Of a stretch of 64,000 nucleotides of DNA, positions 34,571 to 47,340 are shown piece by piece. A model generated the notes under the pieces. The model did no database searches. It worked only from the letters and a program-made list of their open reading frames with translations, and was not told the DNA's origin. The translations under genes and the position numbers were made by a program. Source of the stretch: Nageia nagi (Eukaryota; Pinophyta); the NCBI GenBank assembly GCA_050084985.1, contig JBITNC010000001.1, positions 2,046,001-2,110,000 on the forward strand, read 5' to 3'. Each line of letters opens with the position of its first letter. Position 1 is the first letter of the stretch.

Positions 34571-37310
34571 AATTGGTATCAAAGCTTGATGTAGAAGCTC
34601 TTCTTCAACATCTTGGAGGTTCCTCATCCTTCAATTTTTTGAGGTCTTGTTGAGGTAAATCAAGAGAAGGTATAACTAATTCCTTCCTTTTTGGTTAATT
34701 TTTTATTATTTCAATATGCTATTAACATATTATTTATTATAGTTAGTTTATTTTTTTAAATATGCTTATAAATTAGAAATTTGATGCAATTGTCTAACAC
34801 TAACTTCTTTTTAATAAAAATTTTGCTTACCATTTTTTTTCTAAAGAGTTTATTGTAAAATTTTGCAATATTTTCATAAGCTATTTTGAAACAAAGAAAG
34901 TTATTTTTCAAAAGCTTGATAATGGGAATTTTTTTATATATATAATATCCTATTTTCTTTTGAAAAGGAATTGCAAGTTTTTTTTTTGAAAATTTAGTAT
35001 TTTTTCAAAACTTTCATTGTTAAGAAGCAAATATAGAAACTTAAAAAAAACTCAAAATAATTAATATTTAAATTAGACCAATTTTTTTTTTTAAAATTAT
35101 ATTGGTTGGGGCTTCTTTTGTATTTCAAGGGGAGGTCAACTAGCTACTAGCCGACCAAAACCCACTCCTCTTAGTGACTGGCAGCTTGGCGACATTGTTT
35201 TAATTAATCTGGCACCTAAGACCTTCCTTCTCTTCCTCTGTGACCATTGATTTTACCTATCCAATTTCTCCTCCATTGATTTAATCTAGTCACTCTATTA
35301 AAAGTGGGATTTGTACCAGTCATGTAGCTCCCTTCATTTGGGATTTGTACCAATCATGCAACATCCTCCTCTTTGCTTGGTAAAATAGGGGTGTTTGGTC
35401 TAATGGTATTTTTTTCACTTCGAGTGCAAGAGGTCATGAGCAACACCACATCCTTACATAGCTCCTTCCTCTCTTATGATCGACCTCCCTTTGCTTGGCC
35501 CCCTTACTCTCCCCAAGCTGCGTCCATCCTCGCAGTTGACCTCTCTCTAATTTGCCCTCTTCCTCTCTCTAGGCTACAATTGTCTTACGATCAACCTTCC
35601 TCCACCAAAACACGTGGTTGTTCATTCTCATCAAGCTACTTCCAATGTTGTCTCCTCATTGCATTGCCTCTCACTTTATTTTACATTATTAATTTTTTTT
35701 GCTCAAGCTTCTTCTTAGGTGCCTCTTATTTTTAAACCACTCTATTAATACTCTTGTTTACTTGTCAAGCAAGTCCTTTTTTTTCATAATTAGATAAGAT
35801 GCATGGAGTAAAGAACTCAAATAGCATTAATTAAACTTGGTAGATAAACTTAGTGCATTTGGGTGGAGTGTGGATTTTCTCTACCACATTAATTGCCTAA
35901 AGTGGAGTATAGGTTTCTCCCTCATTTAATTTTATGTAGAGATTATGATGGCTTATTTATTTTTTTATCTACTTGGAGAAATTTTTTTTCCTTAAATTAG
36001 TATGGCAAAATTATTAATTCCTTTTACTTAGTAAATATTATCTTGAAGTTCCAAGATAATTTTTTTTTAAAAAGTAAAATTTTATAGCCAAGCATTATTT
36101 TAAAATACCTTAATTACAATTTACTTTGGTAAATATTACTTAGCTAAAGTGATATTTTTTTATGATATTGACATTTTTGTTGTGACAAAGTTTTTTTACT
36201 AAGGTAAAAACTTTTTTACCTAAGCTTTTATTGAAGGGAGGGAGGCATCTTAAAATCTTTTTTTTTTAAGTAAATAAGAGGGAAATTTTATGTTTTTTAC
36301 TTAAAAATATTAGAAATTTTGAATGGATGCATGCCTAAGATTTTTTTTATATACCTCTCTTAGCATTCATTTTTATATGCAAAGTTAATAAATGAACTTG
36401 CGCAAATTATGAGAATGGTGCATATTTATTTTTTAAGTTATGAATGATACATATTTATTACTTAATTTTTAAGTAATGAGATGGTGCATGTTTATAACTT
36501 AAATCCTTGATGCCTTTCTAATGATTTTGCAAATATGGGCTTGTGCAAAGTTTAGACTATGTAAAGATGTCCTTTAAGGGTTAGTAAACAAAACCCATTG
36601 GACTCTTAAGTTCCAAGTTATTAATGAATGTTGTTTCATTTTATGTACTTTACTTTATGTTTTGAATCTCTGCATTATTTACTTATGTAAAAATCATAAA
36701 CATTGAATGAGAAACCCTTAAAATTAACACATTTACATGTACATTTTGCAACATGACTTATTTGGGGAGCCATGAAGTGATGATAGGCAAATTGAAGCTT
36801 TTAAGTTCGATAACTCCAATAGGTGAATAGGCATGTGTGTAGTGATACCACATGTCCACACGTCCATTCAAGGATTATCCTGATAACCTAGGAGGAAAAC
36901 TTGAAACCTAATCAATATTAATAATTTAGTCGATCTAATAAAATCATAACCTTGGAAAATAGTAGGTACTTCTCCTTATGAGAGTATAATATTGATCAAG
37001 GCAAACTAGTTAAGGATTGGTAGTACTCAAGCTCCTCTTGTGTGGGCATCCAGTTGAGGGTCTAATTTTTAGATAAGAAAATAAGCCTCAATAATGTCAC
37101 TCTACATCTACGGTTCTTGAGATAAAAATGTATTTGGGTACATAGATTATTATTTGAGTTGTGAAACATTTGCACTTGTGAATCAAATCAAGCATATCTC
37201 TAGTATTCAATTTAACATGTATTTTTTACTTGGTTAAAATTTAACATATAATATTATTTATTTAACCATATGCTTATTACTTTTTCACATCCTTATGTAG
37301 CAAATGAGAG
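34571..37310 (+). other. unusually long leader between primer site and gag
   Basis: About 2.7 kb without gag or pol words. It contains a GC-richer island (35100-35740) with a 120-codon frame at 35373-35735 that I do not recognise, flanked by very AT-rich sequence. Either an insertion into the leader or a captured segment; no LTR or terminal repeats were found to delimit one. Confidence 0.5.
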
Positions 37311-37314
37311 ACTC

Positions 37315-38230
37315 CTTTTTATCCAAACACATTCTTAATGGTTCCAACTTTGGGATTTGAAAACTTTAAATAAGAGCTGAATTGTAGGTGAAGAAGCTTT
37401 GGCAAATAGCGAATGAGAACCTTGTACCTCCTATAGATGAGAAGGCACTAGAGGCTTACAACATAAAAATGAGGTGGAAACCCCTATGATCTTTTATGTA
37501 ATTTCAAATGATGTGCTCCTGATGATTTCCTCTTCAACCTTGGAAAAAAAAGCTTGGGATAAGCTTAAGCAAATCTACCTGGGTTCAAAGTTTTCAAAAA
37601 TTTTTACTATTCTCCAAAAGTTACTTCAATCTCATTAGGGAAAAGATGAAAATATGGCTATCTACTTGAACAAAATCATTAACCTAAGGATCAACTTCTT
37701 ATTTATAGGTACAATTGGATCAATGATGAGTTCATGGTCTTCATCATTCTTTAAAGCCTTTCTTCAAAATCTGGTAACTTTGTGACAATTATGGAAACAA
37801 ATCTTGATGATGAAGAAGTCTTCTCCTTTAAGAACCTTTTTAGGCTCCTTTTTAAGTATGAGAAAATTCTTAACAAAAAAGTGTTGATTTCTTCTCCTAA
37901 GGATAATAACGTTGCTCTTGGAGCAACCAAAACTCCTTTCAAGAAGAAGTTCAATCATCAAAAGAAATCTTATCCTTCTTCCTCTAAAAGGTTTGAGAAA
38001 AGAGGTAATGGCTACAATAGTAGCAAGAACAATGGCAACAATTGCAACAATAACCACTTCGAGAAAAGAGATGAAAAAGGCAAAGCAAATAATCCATATC
38101 CTAAAGAAAAGTTTGATGGAAATTGTAACTATTATGACATCTAAGGTCATAAAGAAGTTGATTGCTACAAAAAGAAAAGAGAGGAAAAGAACAAAGGTAA
38201 TGAAAATGTAAAGAACTTCAAAAGAAAGAA
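37315..38230 (+). pseudogene. Copia gag remnant
   Basis: NGSNFGIWKL at about 37335 is the gag N-terminal signature. EKKAWDKLKQIYLGSKFSKI (about 37545) is the UBN2 helix, with YLNKIINLRINF later. The zinc knuckle at about 38115-38165 is damaged (NCNYYDI, stop, GHKEVDCYKK): the second Cys is Tyr and a TAA lies inside. A Lys/Asn/Ser-rich stretch (37920-38100) precedes it. At least two frame changes. Confidence 0.8.
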
Positions 38231-38269
38231 GAATATTCAAGCTAGTTTTGCTATGATGCTCTACTCCAT

Positions 38270-39520
38270 GTCTCACATTTTTTTATTTGATTGGATTGTT
38301 GACTCTGGTTGCACTAATCAGCTATGCTTTGAAAAGAAAAAGTTTAAGAACTTTCACAAGTATAGAAGATATACAGTATCCTTGAAGTCCAAGGTGTTGG
38401 AAGTGTGTTGATTTGTGGAAAGGTTCTAGATAATGTGTTCTATGTTTCTAAGCTTAGGATGAACCTTCTCTCCATGATCTAAGTTGCTAGAAAAGGGTAT
38501 TTTTTGAGTTCGAATCTCAATCCTAGTGCATTAAGAAAGGACTTCCACATTGGTTAAAGGGTTGTAAAAGACGATCTCTACATTATCGATTAATTCTAAC
38601 AAAGATGTGTCTTGCTACAAATATGTGTCCTAGAGGCAATCATTGGTACCAATATTTAAGGCACCTTAACCATAATAGTATTCAAGTCATGAAAGACCAA
38701 GAACTTATGGAAGGTTTCCTCAATTTCTCCTTCAATTAGTTTATGCGAAAAGTGCATTCTTGGCAAGATGCATAATAAAAGTTTGAAAAAGATAAAATAA
38801 CAAGATCATCTCAACCTCTTCAACTTTGCATTTAGATTTGATAGGTCTGTTTTAGACTAAGTTGCTTGGAAGAGCATCTTACATCTTAACCTTCATTAAT
38901 GACTTTAGTAGAATGACCTTTGGGTATGTTCTTAGCACAAGGATCAAACCTTTGAGAGTTTTAAATTTTTAAGGCTTTAATTGAAAATCAAACTAACCTT
39001 AAAATCAAGATGTTGAGATCAGATAATGGGGAAAATATAATAGTAATGAGTTCAATGTATATTATGCTAAGTATGGAATCAAGAGGCAATTTATGATTCC
39101 TTACACTCCTTAGCAAAATGGTTTTTTGTAAAGAAAAATTAAACAATTATTGAAATGGCTAGATGCATGTTGGTAATCTTCCTAATTTCTTGTGGGGTGA
39201 AGCTGTGAGCACTTATTTACACCTTGAATAGGTGTTCCACAAAAACCATTTAGGGTAAAACTCCTTTTGAGCATGGTCAAAAAGAAAACCTAACATTTCT
39301 CACCTTAGGGTGTTTGGTTGTGAAGCATTCTCCTACATTATTTGTGAGATAAGAAAGAAGTTAGATAAAAGGGCTAAAAATGTATCTTTATGGGTTATGA
39401 TAGTCAACATGGAGGCTACAAGCTCTACTCTCCATCCTACAAAGCTGTGTTTATTTTAAAGGATGTAAAGTTCAATGAACTTTCTGAAAAATTTGATTAA
39501 TGAGGATTTGATGATCCAAA
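38270..39520 (+). pseudogene. Copia protease and integrase remnant
   Basis: WIVDSGCTNQLCF (about 38296) is the protease active site. SKLRMNLLSM follows, then the GAG-pre-integrase region (about 38630-38700, HLNHNSIQVMKDQEL). Integrase core words come next: LTFINDFSRMTFG (about 38890), RSDNG (about 39013), the AKYGIKRQFMIPYTP region and LRVFGCEAF (about 39305). The cluster is full of stops and shifts. Confidence 0.8.
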
Positions 39521-39744
39521 GGAATCTTAAGTTGCACCTAGCTAGTTAGATATTGATGTAGATAAGTCATCTCAACAATAAAATTCTTCAACACAAAGGA
39601 TAACAATGAGCATGACCTTGAACAAATCCTTATTTACCAAGATTGACAACAAGCATGAGCCCTCAACCTTCAAAGAATCTTTTAAGTATGAGTGCTGTAT
39701 GGAAGCCATGAAAGTGGAATATGAGTGCATATAAAAAATAAAAC

Positions 39745-40345
39745 TTGGGATTTGTTCCTTATTCTAATGAGAAGAATGTGATTGGCAATAAGTGGATCTT
39801 CAAGGTCAAATTTAATTCTATTATGGATATTGAGAAATACAAGGCAAGGTTAGTAGCTAGAGGTTTTTCTCAAAAATACAATGTAGATTATGAAGAAACC
39901 TTTGCTCCCATGGCAAAGATGCCTATTGTGAGAATTATTCTTGCTCTTTTTGTAGCCAAGGATAGAAAGGTTTTTCAACTTGATGTCAAGAGTGCATTTT
40001 TCAATGGTGATTTAGATGTGAAAATCTTCATGAATCAACTAGAAGGGTTCATTATGGAAGGAAAAGTGTTCTTTATGTGCAACCTAAAGAAGTCATTATA
40101 TGGACTTAAGCAAGCACCTAGAGCCTACTATAGGAAGATTTTAGGGTATTTTGCAGATATTGGTTTCTCCAAGTATTTTTTTTTACTTTGATCTATATGT
40201 ACTCAATCAAAAAAAAGATGTGGTCTTGATTCTCCTTTATGTGGATGATCTTTTGATAACTAGGAATAATGAAGAAATCATTCAAGAGTGCATATCCAAC
40301 TTAAGGCAAGGTTTGAAATGACTAATCTCAATTTCTTGCACTAAT
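39745..40345 (+). pseudogene. Copia reverse transcriptase remnant
   Basis: The frame 39745-40191 covers most of RVT_2: VIGNKWIFKVKFNS, ARLVARGFSQKYNVDYEETF, FQLDVKSAFFNGDL, KKSLYGLKQAPRAYY. A nine-T run at 40175-40183 shifts the frame, after which LLYVDDLLIT appears with YVDD at 40238-40249. All reverse transcriptase motifs are still visible, but no single frame joins them. Confidence 0.85.
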
Positions 40346-40479
40346 ACAAGTGTATCAATACAAGGATTATACTTATCTAGTTAATCTAAGTTTATATCTA
40401 ATACATATTACAAAATTTAAGGAATTGAATAGCTGATGTATAGCTAGCAATTTATTAGTAGTATTTTGTATTTGACTAT

Positions 40480-41100
40480 TTTAAGCTAGATATTGTCTTT
40501 GCAGTGAATCTGGTGGCTTGATTCATGCAGAAACCATATGTTGAGCACCTTAATGCTATTAAGCAAATCTTGAGGTATGTTGTAGGGACTAAGGATCTTG
40601 CTCTCAATTATTCTAAGTTACCCTCATTTGTTCTCTTCAAATTCTCAGATTCTGACTATGGGGGATATAGAGATGATATGGAAATCAACCTCTACATATT
40701 GTTTAGTTCAGGTGCTATCTCTTAGGATTTCAAAAAGGAGATTAATGTTTCTCTTTCCACCATAAAAGTTGAATATCATGCCATGTATGTTGCAGCCTAG
40801 GAAGCTATTTGGCTAAGGTATATTCTGAAAAAAATTACGTATGAGCAAGCTAACTCATCTTTGATTTCTTTAGATAATCATTGGCTATTTCTTTGGCTAA
40901 GAATCCTATGTTCCATCAAAGAATAAAACATGTGAAAATCCAAGCATATTTTATCAAAGAGAAGGTTCTTGATGGCATCATGCACCTAGAGTATTGTCCA
41001 TCCACCTTGAACTTTGTTGATTTGTTCATTAAGCCCCTCTAGGAAGCTCAATTTTGTAAGCTTAAGGATGCCATTGGGTTGTTGAAGTTGCCCTCAAGAA
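40480..41100 (+). pseudogene. Copia RNase H remnant
   Basis: FMQKPYVEHLNAIKQILRYV, then FKFSDSDYGGYRDDMEIN (catalytic Asp region), then INVSLSTIKVEYHAMYVAA before a TAG and EAIWLRY. The C-terminal FxKPL end is decayed at about 41020. The order and words are those of Copia RNase H. Confidence 0.8.
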
Positions 41101-41826
41101 GGAGTGAAGTTTGAATTCTTATGTTGAATTCATATTTATGATGACAACTTCACCCCTAAGAGGATTTTATGTTGTATAGTGTTGATTTTATTGTACACCT
41201 TCATGGTAAGTTCATTTTGCATGAGGAACTTGTACAAATTTTTAAAAGTAAAAATATTGGTCAATATAGCATTATTCAGTTATCCATGTGTGAGGAACTC
41301 TTATGTGTCTTTTGACACTATTCAATTATCCATATGTGAGGAACTCATAGGCGCATACTTTATTTTGTAATGATAATCAACACATGTTTTATATACAATA
41401 CGTGACTATGAGTTTTAGCTTGGCATCTTCATGATGAATTATAGTACAATATTGATTAGTTAATGATGACATTTGTGTGATTCATCTATCCTAGTTGATA
41501 TGAATATGTTGCATCTAACTAATCTTGTTATTTGAGCTGCTTATGACTTGCAAGTTCCTTTGAGATTGCAAGTTACTTACTTCAGGTATGCAAGCTCTTG
41601 GAGACTTTTCATGACTTCCAGTTGGATGACTAGTTCATGTACATTGAAACTGATTGTGGTTAATGATTGTATTTGGCAAAGTAATGAGTCTCAAATTAGA
41701 TCTTTCTTACATCATAAATATGTTAAAAGTTCTCATCTCTATTGTATCTATTTGAAGGATAACTCTCTTACTTTCTCTCTTCCTTCTCTCTTATTCACTC
41801 TATCCCAATATTGCATTAAGAGGAAG
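41101..41826 (+). mobile_element. 3' untranslated region and polypurine tract
   Basis: Family-specific 3' UTR, also present at 10930-12173 and, inverted, at 16560-17950. Contains a polypyrimidine stretch (41765-41800, CTCTCTTACTTTCTCTCTTCC) and ends in the polypurine tract TTAAGAGGAAG. Confidence 0.7.
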
Positions 41827-42324
41827 TTTTGGAATGTATACTACATTATTGTAAAGGTTTTGTAATAGTATTCTATGTAAGTCCACTAATACTTAAGGGT
41901 ATCATTTGATACCTTAAGTATTTAAGTGAATATGATAATGTTTCTTGTCCTACACTCCATGTCATGAGCATGCCCTTTGGGTAAAAGAATGTGCATGTCA
42001 TGCTTTTGTATGCTTGGTAAAAGGGTGATCCAAAGAGGGATTTTAGTCTATAAATAGAAGGCTCCCTCTTTGGATCATAAACCAATTTGTGAAAGTAACA
42101 TTATGCTATAGGATAGTGTTTAGAATATGAGATTAGAAAATTTGTAAGAGTTCATATTTGTGAATGAAGTGAGATATAGTTAGTGAATGTATTTCTAGTT
42201 GGAGGAACCACTTACATCTTGAGTTATCTTTGTGAGATTGCTTTGTGAGTTATTTATATGTGATTTGTGAGCTTTAAAGAGATATTGGTTGTGTAGAAAT
42301 TATATTGTTAGTGTTTATTTCTTA
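41827..42324 (+). mobile_element. 3' LTR
   Basis: TTTTGGAATG...TTATTTCTTA, 498 bp. Both terminal dinucleotides are mutated relative to the 5' copy (TT and TA instead of TG and CA). TATAAATA at 42049-42056. Confidence 0.9.
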
Positions 42325-43170
42325 GGTAGGATTTCTAATGATCAAGGAGATGATCATCATGCTAGTGATCAAATCATTATTGCATCTAGAATAGTGGTCA
42401 TAGGATCCATTGGAATCTGCTATACATAGTTAGATATGTGGTCAAGGATGCAATGATCTACGTGTGGGCACTAGCCATACTATAGCATATGTACAAACAA
42501 CTGGTAGATACATATAGAGGGAGAGATAGGATCATGGTATCCATGTTGATTTAGATCTAGGGGTGGGAGGATGTGCAGATGGCATGGCTCCATATCTTAT
42601 CATACAACATGCATAGTATAGCATAGATGGATTTAGAGGAGCCCATGGTAGGGTAAGAATTACCATACACCCATTGATGGGATAAAGAGTATGAGTCATT
42701 AAAGAGGCAACCCTACAAGAACATGTATACATGGCATTGCAGTATGTTGGCCAATCTATGGGATGAGGATGTCATCTACATGCTCTAATAAGGAGGCCCT
42801 ATGTGGGCTAAGGAGGATGAGTAGTTTGCATGAGTGGGCTAATCCTATGATCTACACAAGAAGAGACCTCAAGACATAGAGGTCTACAAATTTGAGAGGA
42901 TGACTTGGTAGCATGGTATTAAATAGGATGTGCCACCAAATTCAAAGCTCTATAAGAGAGTCAAGGCATAAGGGGATGTGCCTCGATGATGCTACATAGA
43001 GCCAAACATAGCTCTTGATGAGCTGATGGTGATGCTGGATGTGGATGATGTTGGAAACATGACTAAGTACAATGCATGGTGGGCTCCTTAGAGGGAGAGG
43101 GTAGTCATCAATGGGGTGCTACAGGCATCACCTCCACTAGGGTCCCAAGATAGGGAGGGGTAGGAACAAT
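42325..43170 (+). pseudogene. plant mobile domain (PMD) gene relic, 3' part
   Basis: Resumes the gene cut at 34074. Plus-strand words in PMD order: LYIVRYVVKDAMIYVWALAI (about 42420), a Tyr-x-x-Leu helix HMYKQLVDTYRG (about 42487), a degenerate Leu/Trp-rich helix, ELPYTH followed after a stop by WDKEYESLKRQPYKN (about 42655-42720), then LWDEDVIYM, and later ALDELMVMLDVDDVGNMTKY with NAWWAP (about 43010-43090). About ten stops interrupt these. The family assignment rests on the combined order with the 5' part; confidence is moderate because individual words are weak. Confidence 0.6.
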
Positions 43171-44540
43171 AGCTGAGCAGGGAGCAACAACTATGTAAGG
43201 TGCCATGGGGGCATGATAAATAGGAGGAGTTCCCACTCTTCTAGGGATGGAAAAAGTAGGGATGGTGAGCCATTCAATCATGCAACTTTTGAGAAGGTGA
43301 TGGGAGCTCTAGATAAAGAGTTGGAGGCTTGAGAGGCTAGGATCATAACCAAGCAAGATTGAGTGTGATGCTACCCTACATTAGAGGGACATAGTCACTA
43401 CAAGTGGGACTTTATAGTCACACATAAGGATACTACCATGGCATGAGGAGATGCACTACATGTGTAGGTGGACTACTTGCAAGCATAGCTAGATGTAGCC
43501 CTAACATAAGGATGATGATAGATAATGTTGCTAGCAGTTACAACTAGGATGAGATTATTGCACATAGAGACATGAATGCATATGAAGGAGGATAAATAAT
43601 CATACCTACAAGGGAGGGGTGAGCTACTATAGAGAGGGGAATACAAATAAAGGGGGCTATGATAGCCTTGCACACATACCATATTGCATAGGATTCAAGG
43701 TAGAGGGAGGCAGTGAGAGCATTGGCATTTCAAGGCTAGCTCATGCTTGTAGGGATTATGATGATTAAGCCCATGTATAGTTGTAGGATCTAATCATGCA
43801 CGTAGAGCATGAGTAGGACCATGATGATTGGATAGAGCATACGGTGGTCTAGCAACAACCAATCTACTAGGGTTAGGCCATTTAGCAAGGTGTTCAAGGT
43901 CTCCCAGACACCAGGTAAGCCATAAAAGCCACTAGAGGCAAGCAAGGGAGAGGGGTAAGGTGAGATGCCCACCTCCCACTGATAGGATTGATTGATAGGG
44001 GACACAAGCCAAAGTTTTGATTAGGAGGGTTTGTTAAGCAGCTATGCAGGCCTATTTTTGTATATTTGAGCATACGATGTACACAGCTATTATTATGTTG
44101 TACACACATTTTATGTATATGATATATTATGATGATTTCTAAATGTATGCATTTATGATTTATCGTATGTATGGATGCACATGTGCGGATGTCCACTATT
44201 ATTTATATGAGATGCTATATGATGCTTATAATAGATTTACTATGGTATGATGCATACATTTAATGATATGCTATGATGTGTATGAATAATGGATGAATGA
44301 TACAACTCAAAGTGAGCCCTAAATGAACATTAAATGATCACACACAACAACAACAAAAAACAACCAAAAATGGATATGAAATGAACATAAAATGAACTTA
44401 AGATGAACTTGTATGGTTAATCACATCACATGGTTAATGAAATTGTATGCTTAAACACACATAAGGAAACGAACACATATGGTCACATGGAAAAATAAAC
44501 ATAAATGGTTGTAAGATAACAAATGATAATACCATAAATG
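43171..44540. other. downstream tail of the PMD relic and AT-rich flank
   Basis: 43171-43700 is purine-rich, GA-repetitive DNA that may be the charged C-terminal tail of the PMD gene. From about 44100 it is AT-rich with repeated ATGAAC/TATGAT words. No further gene seen. Confidence 0.35.
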
Positions 44541-46360
44541 TGTATTATTTCAAATTACACTCTGAGTTGGGGTAACACACTATCATTCTTTTATTATTTC
44601 ATTTTTTTCAAAAAATTCTTTCTATTCCAACTCCCTTCCCTTTAGCATTAAATCTGAGTCCATCAAATTTGAATCTTCTATTGGCCTTAGGTCTAAAGAA
44701 TTTTGAGTGTTGTCAACATCTGGCTATTGTATGTATAAGTCCTTATCTTTGATATTTTGGCTTGTAAATTTCTAGTCAAAGTTGATTGGGTGTTGTAATA
44801 ACTCTTGGGATTAACCTTAAGTCATATTAACAGTCAAATGGGGCAAGAACTATATTGTAGAAGAATCAGGTTCGAGAGGTGTTGTAAATAAAATGTCTAG
44901 GATTTGTTGTAAATATAGTGTTTGGGAGCTATTGTAAATATAAGTCCAAGTTATTTCCAAATAATTAATAGGAGATACCCAAAAGTAAATAAAGCCCATC
45001 GATTTTCAACAATGATGTTATCATTTTTGGCTAAAATCAATGAGTCCCAAAATAAGTAATGGCAGGTGATGATTCATGAAGATACCAAGTAGAGCCCATC
45101 ATTTTGAGTGATGATGTCAAAACTTTTGGCTAAAATCAACGGTCCTAAAATAAGTAATGGTGGTTGATGATTCATAAAGATACCAAATAGAGCCCATCGA
45201 TTATGAGCGATGACATTAGAACTTTTGGCTAAAATCAATAGGTATTAAGAAGAGCCAAATCATTAACAAAACTTGAAGAAAGAAATAGAACTTGCTAGAC
45301 TAAGGTAAGAGTAATGGGTAAGAAGTAACACCTGGGTCCATTTGATCTTAAGTGTTTGACCTCCAAGGCCCTATTAATGTGTTAACTTCAACTCACTTCC
45401 ACACAATAATGGCAATTTCTCTCAAACTAAGTTGATATATTATTCATGATCCCCATTACTCTATTCATTCAGAACCATAGTATGGAACATCAACGGTTGC
45501 AGAGAAGTAGATAGCTACCAATAGAATATAGTACTAGATTGTACCTATCAAATTACAGATGAGTACTTATTCAATTAGTTATAGTACCATCTTCAATCAA
45601 CTACAAGGCCAAAAAAGGAGCAGTTAATGACATGTTAAGAGAATTATAGCTCAATGGATATGACTATTCAAAAATTGTAAATTCTTAGATAATCATGTTG
45701 TTGGTACTTATTCACTATGTAATCTAACACAATTTTAATATTTATTGTAAATAGTTTTCTTTTCTAGATTCAATCAAGATGAGTAATTATGTATATTAAT
45801 GATATATAAAACCCAATAGGTCATGTAAATGTATAAATGGTGAACTGTTAGAAATCAAGTCAGTGAGACATTCTAGCAAATTTGCCCAGGTCTATAAGAT
45901 GCTTGCATGTATGATAATTCAAACACATAATGCTTTTCCCTTTTGCAACTAGTGGCTATTTATTACTTTTGTGAATGTTATGTATGAGATGTTGTCCTAA
46001 GTTGTGGCTATGTATTGTGATTGCGAGACCCACCCCAAAGGTAAGATAACTTGCTATTATTGATTTTGGCTATGGATTGTTACCTATGTTGTAATGCTCG
46101 GGATATATAGTTCCTATTTTAGTTTCAGCTCAATTTGTTAATCTCTTTCTTGTAACTCTTTACCTTTTATCTCTTTCTTATTATTTTAAACCTTTATAAT
46201 AGATAGGAACTAGTCTATAACTTGAATATTAAGCAAAAAATCAACACGAGTGCATTCCCACCACCTTCTACTCTTTCAAGGAACCTACTATTGTGAACAA
46301 TGAATAAATCGATTAGAAAAACCCTTTGAGATTACATTATATCTATCAATAATAGATACA
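44541..46360 (+). mobile_element. 5' LTR of Gypsy element
   Basis: About 1.82 kb, TGTATTATTT...AATAGATACA, followed six bases later by the primer-binding site. A GATATATAG promoter-like motif lies at about 46101. Contains tandem repeats at 44875-44950 (25 bp, 3 copies) and 44960-45250 (about 100 bp; the phrase AGCCCATC recurs at 44993, 45093 and 45191). Confidence 0.75.
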
Positions 46361-46366
46361 TCTATT

Positions 46367-46388
46367 TCTGGCATGCCTTGGTGGGAGA
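46367..46388 (+). other. primer-binding site, Tat/Ogre-like
   Basis: TCTGGCATGCCTTGGTGGGAGA resembles, with several changes, the primer-binding site used by Tat/Ogre elements. It follows the LTR end at 46360. Confidence 0.45.
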
Positions 46389-46824
46389 TGAACTAAAATT
46401 CCATATTTAGCAAGCATAAATAAGCTTGATAGTTGTGTTTGGTGGGCTATCAATTAGATTCTTCAAATATTATAAGGTTCTTTTAACCTTATTGGTGACT
46501 CTACTGTCAACTAGTCAATATTTCAAACCTTGGCACCTCCAGAATGCAGACTTATTAGTAGTGCCAAAAATTCCCTTAGATAGCCTAGGTACCAAGAGCT
46601 ATTAGTTCCTCACAAAAGGACTAGGTGAAAGATTTCCTAGGTTGTATCCCTTGTAATTCACTTAAGGGCAATCCCATTGTCAACTGTATTTCATTCAACC
46701 TCAAAAAATCTTTCACCTACTACCAATACTCCAAGCATGTCTCAACTAGTATATTTTCTTATTTGGAATAATTATCATCCATTGGTCATTACTACAAACT
46801 CTTTGCTATACCTCAAGTAGCATT

Positions 46825-47340
46825 CAAAGTTGTGCCTAAGTTTTATGGGTTTGGTAAAGCACTGTATGAACATTATCAAGATGTATCTTTATTGGCTTCA
46901 AGCTTTGATATCACTAATGAAATGATTATGACCAAGTTATTATCACCCTCTTTTGAAGGCAAAGTTGCTGAATGGTTTAGAACTCTCACTCCCTAAGCTA
47001 TAAATTCATGGGGAAAGTTATGTTAGGATTTAATTAAAAGATTTGTTATAGATGGTGATGATTGTATGTTCCTTAGCCTTATAGCATGTATCAAAAGACA
47101 TCCTCATGAGTCCATTAATGATTTCAACATCAGATTTGAAAAGACATAGAAATCCATTCTAGTAAGGATTAGGCCAACAAGCACACATGTTTTGGTGTAT
47201 TATAGGAAAGCCTTTCTCCCTTATCTTAATATGCTTATTGTTATGTCAAAAGATACTTTCCTAGATGTTTACTAGATAATAAAAACCTTTGAGCATACTT
47301 TGGTATCCTTAAGGAAAGATGCAGCCTAGAACCATTATGC
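46825..47340 (+). pseudogene. Gypsy gag remnant
   Basis: FYGFGKALYEHYQDVSLLAS, then KLLSPSFEGKVAEWFRTLTP, DLIKRFVIDGDD, IKRHPHESINDFNIRFEKT and YRKAFLPYLNM follow Retrotrans_gag order (AxxWF, then W..L...F...F, then F..RF). Several stops lie within, three of them TAA or TAG at places that are usually Gln. Confidence 0.75.

Larger units (their letters stand above)
34075..42324 (+). mobile_element. end-to-end Copia retrotransposon, 8.25 kb
   Basis: LTRs at 34075-34570 and 41827-42324, agreeing at roughly nine of ten positions by eye. Flanked by GGAAG (34070-34074) and GGTAG (42325-42329). The interior holds a primer-binding site, gag, protease, integrase, reverse transcriptase and RNase H in Copia order, then a polypurine tract (AAGAGGAAG ending at 41826). 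All domains contain stops or frameshifts, so it is not autonomous. It sits inside the PMD gene relic. Confidence 0.9.

Noticed and set aside
35373-35735. 120-codon ORF in the Copia leader as a gene
   Set aside because: Ser/Leu/Pro-rich low-complexity translation without recognised domain; mentioned as part of the leader finding only.
37764-38276. 170-codon minus-strand ORF with membrane-like segments
   Set aside because: Antisense of the Copia gag Lys/Asn-rich tail; hydrophobicity is the complement of AAG/AAA codons.
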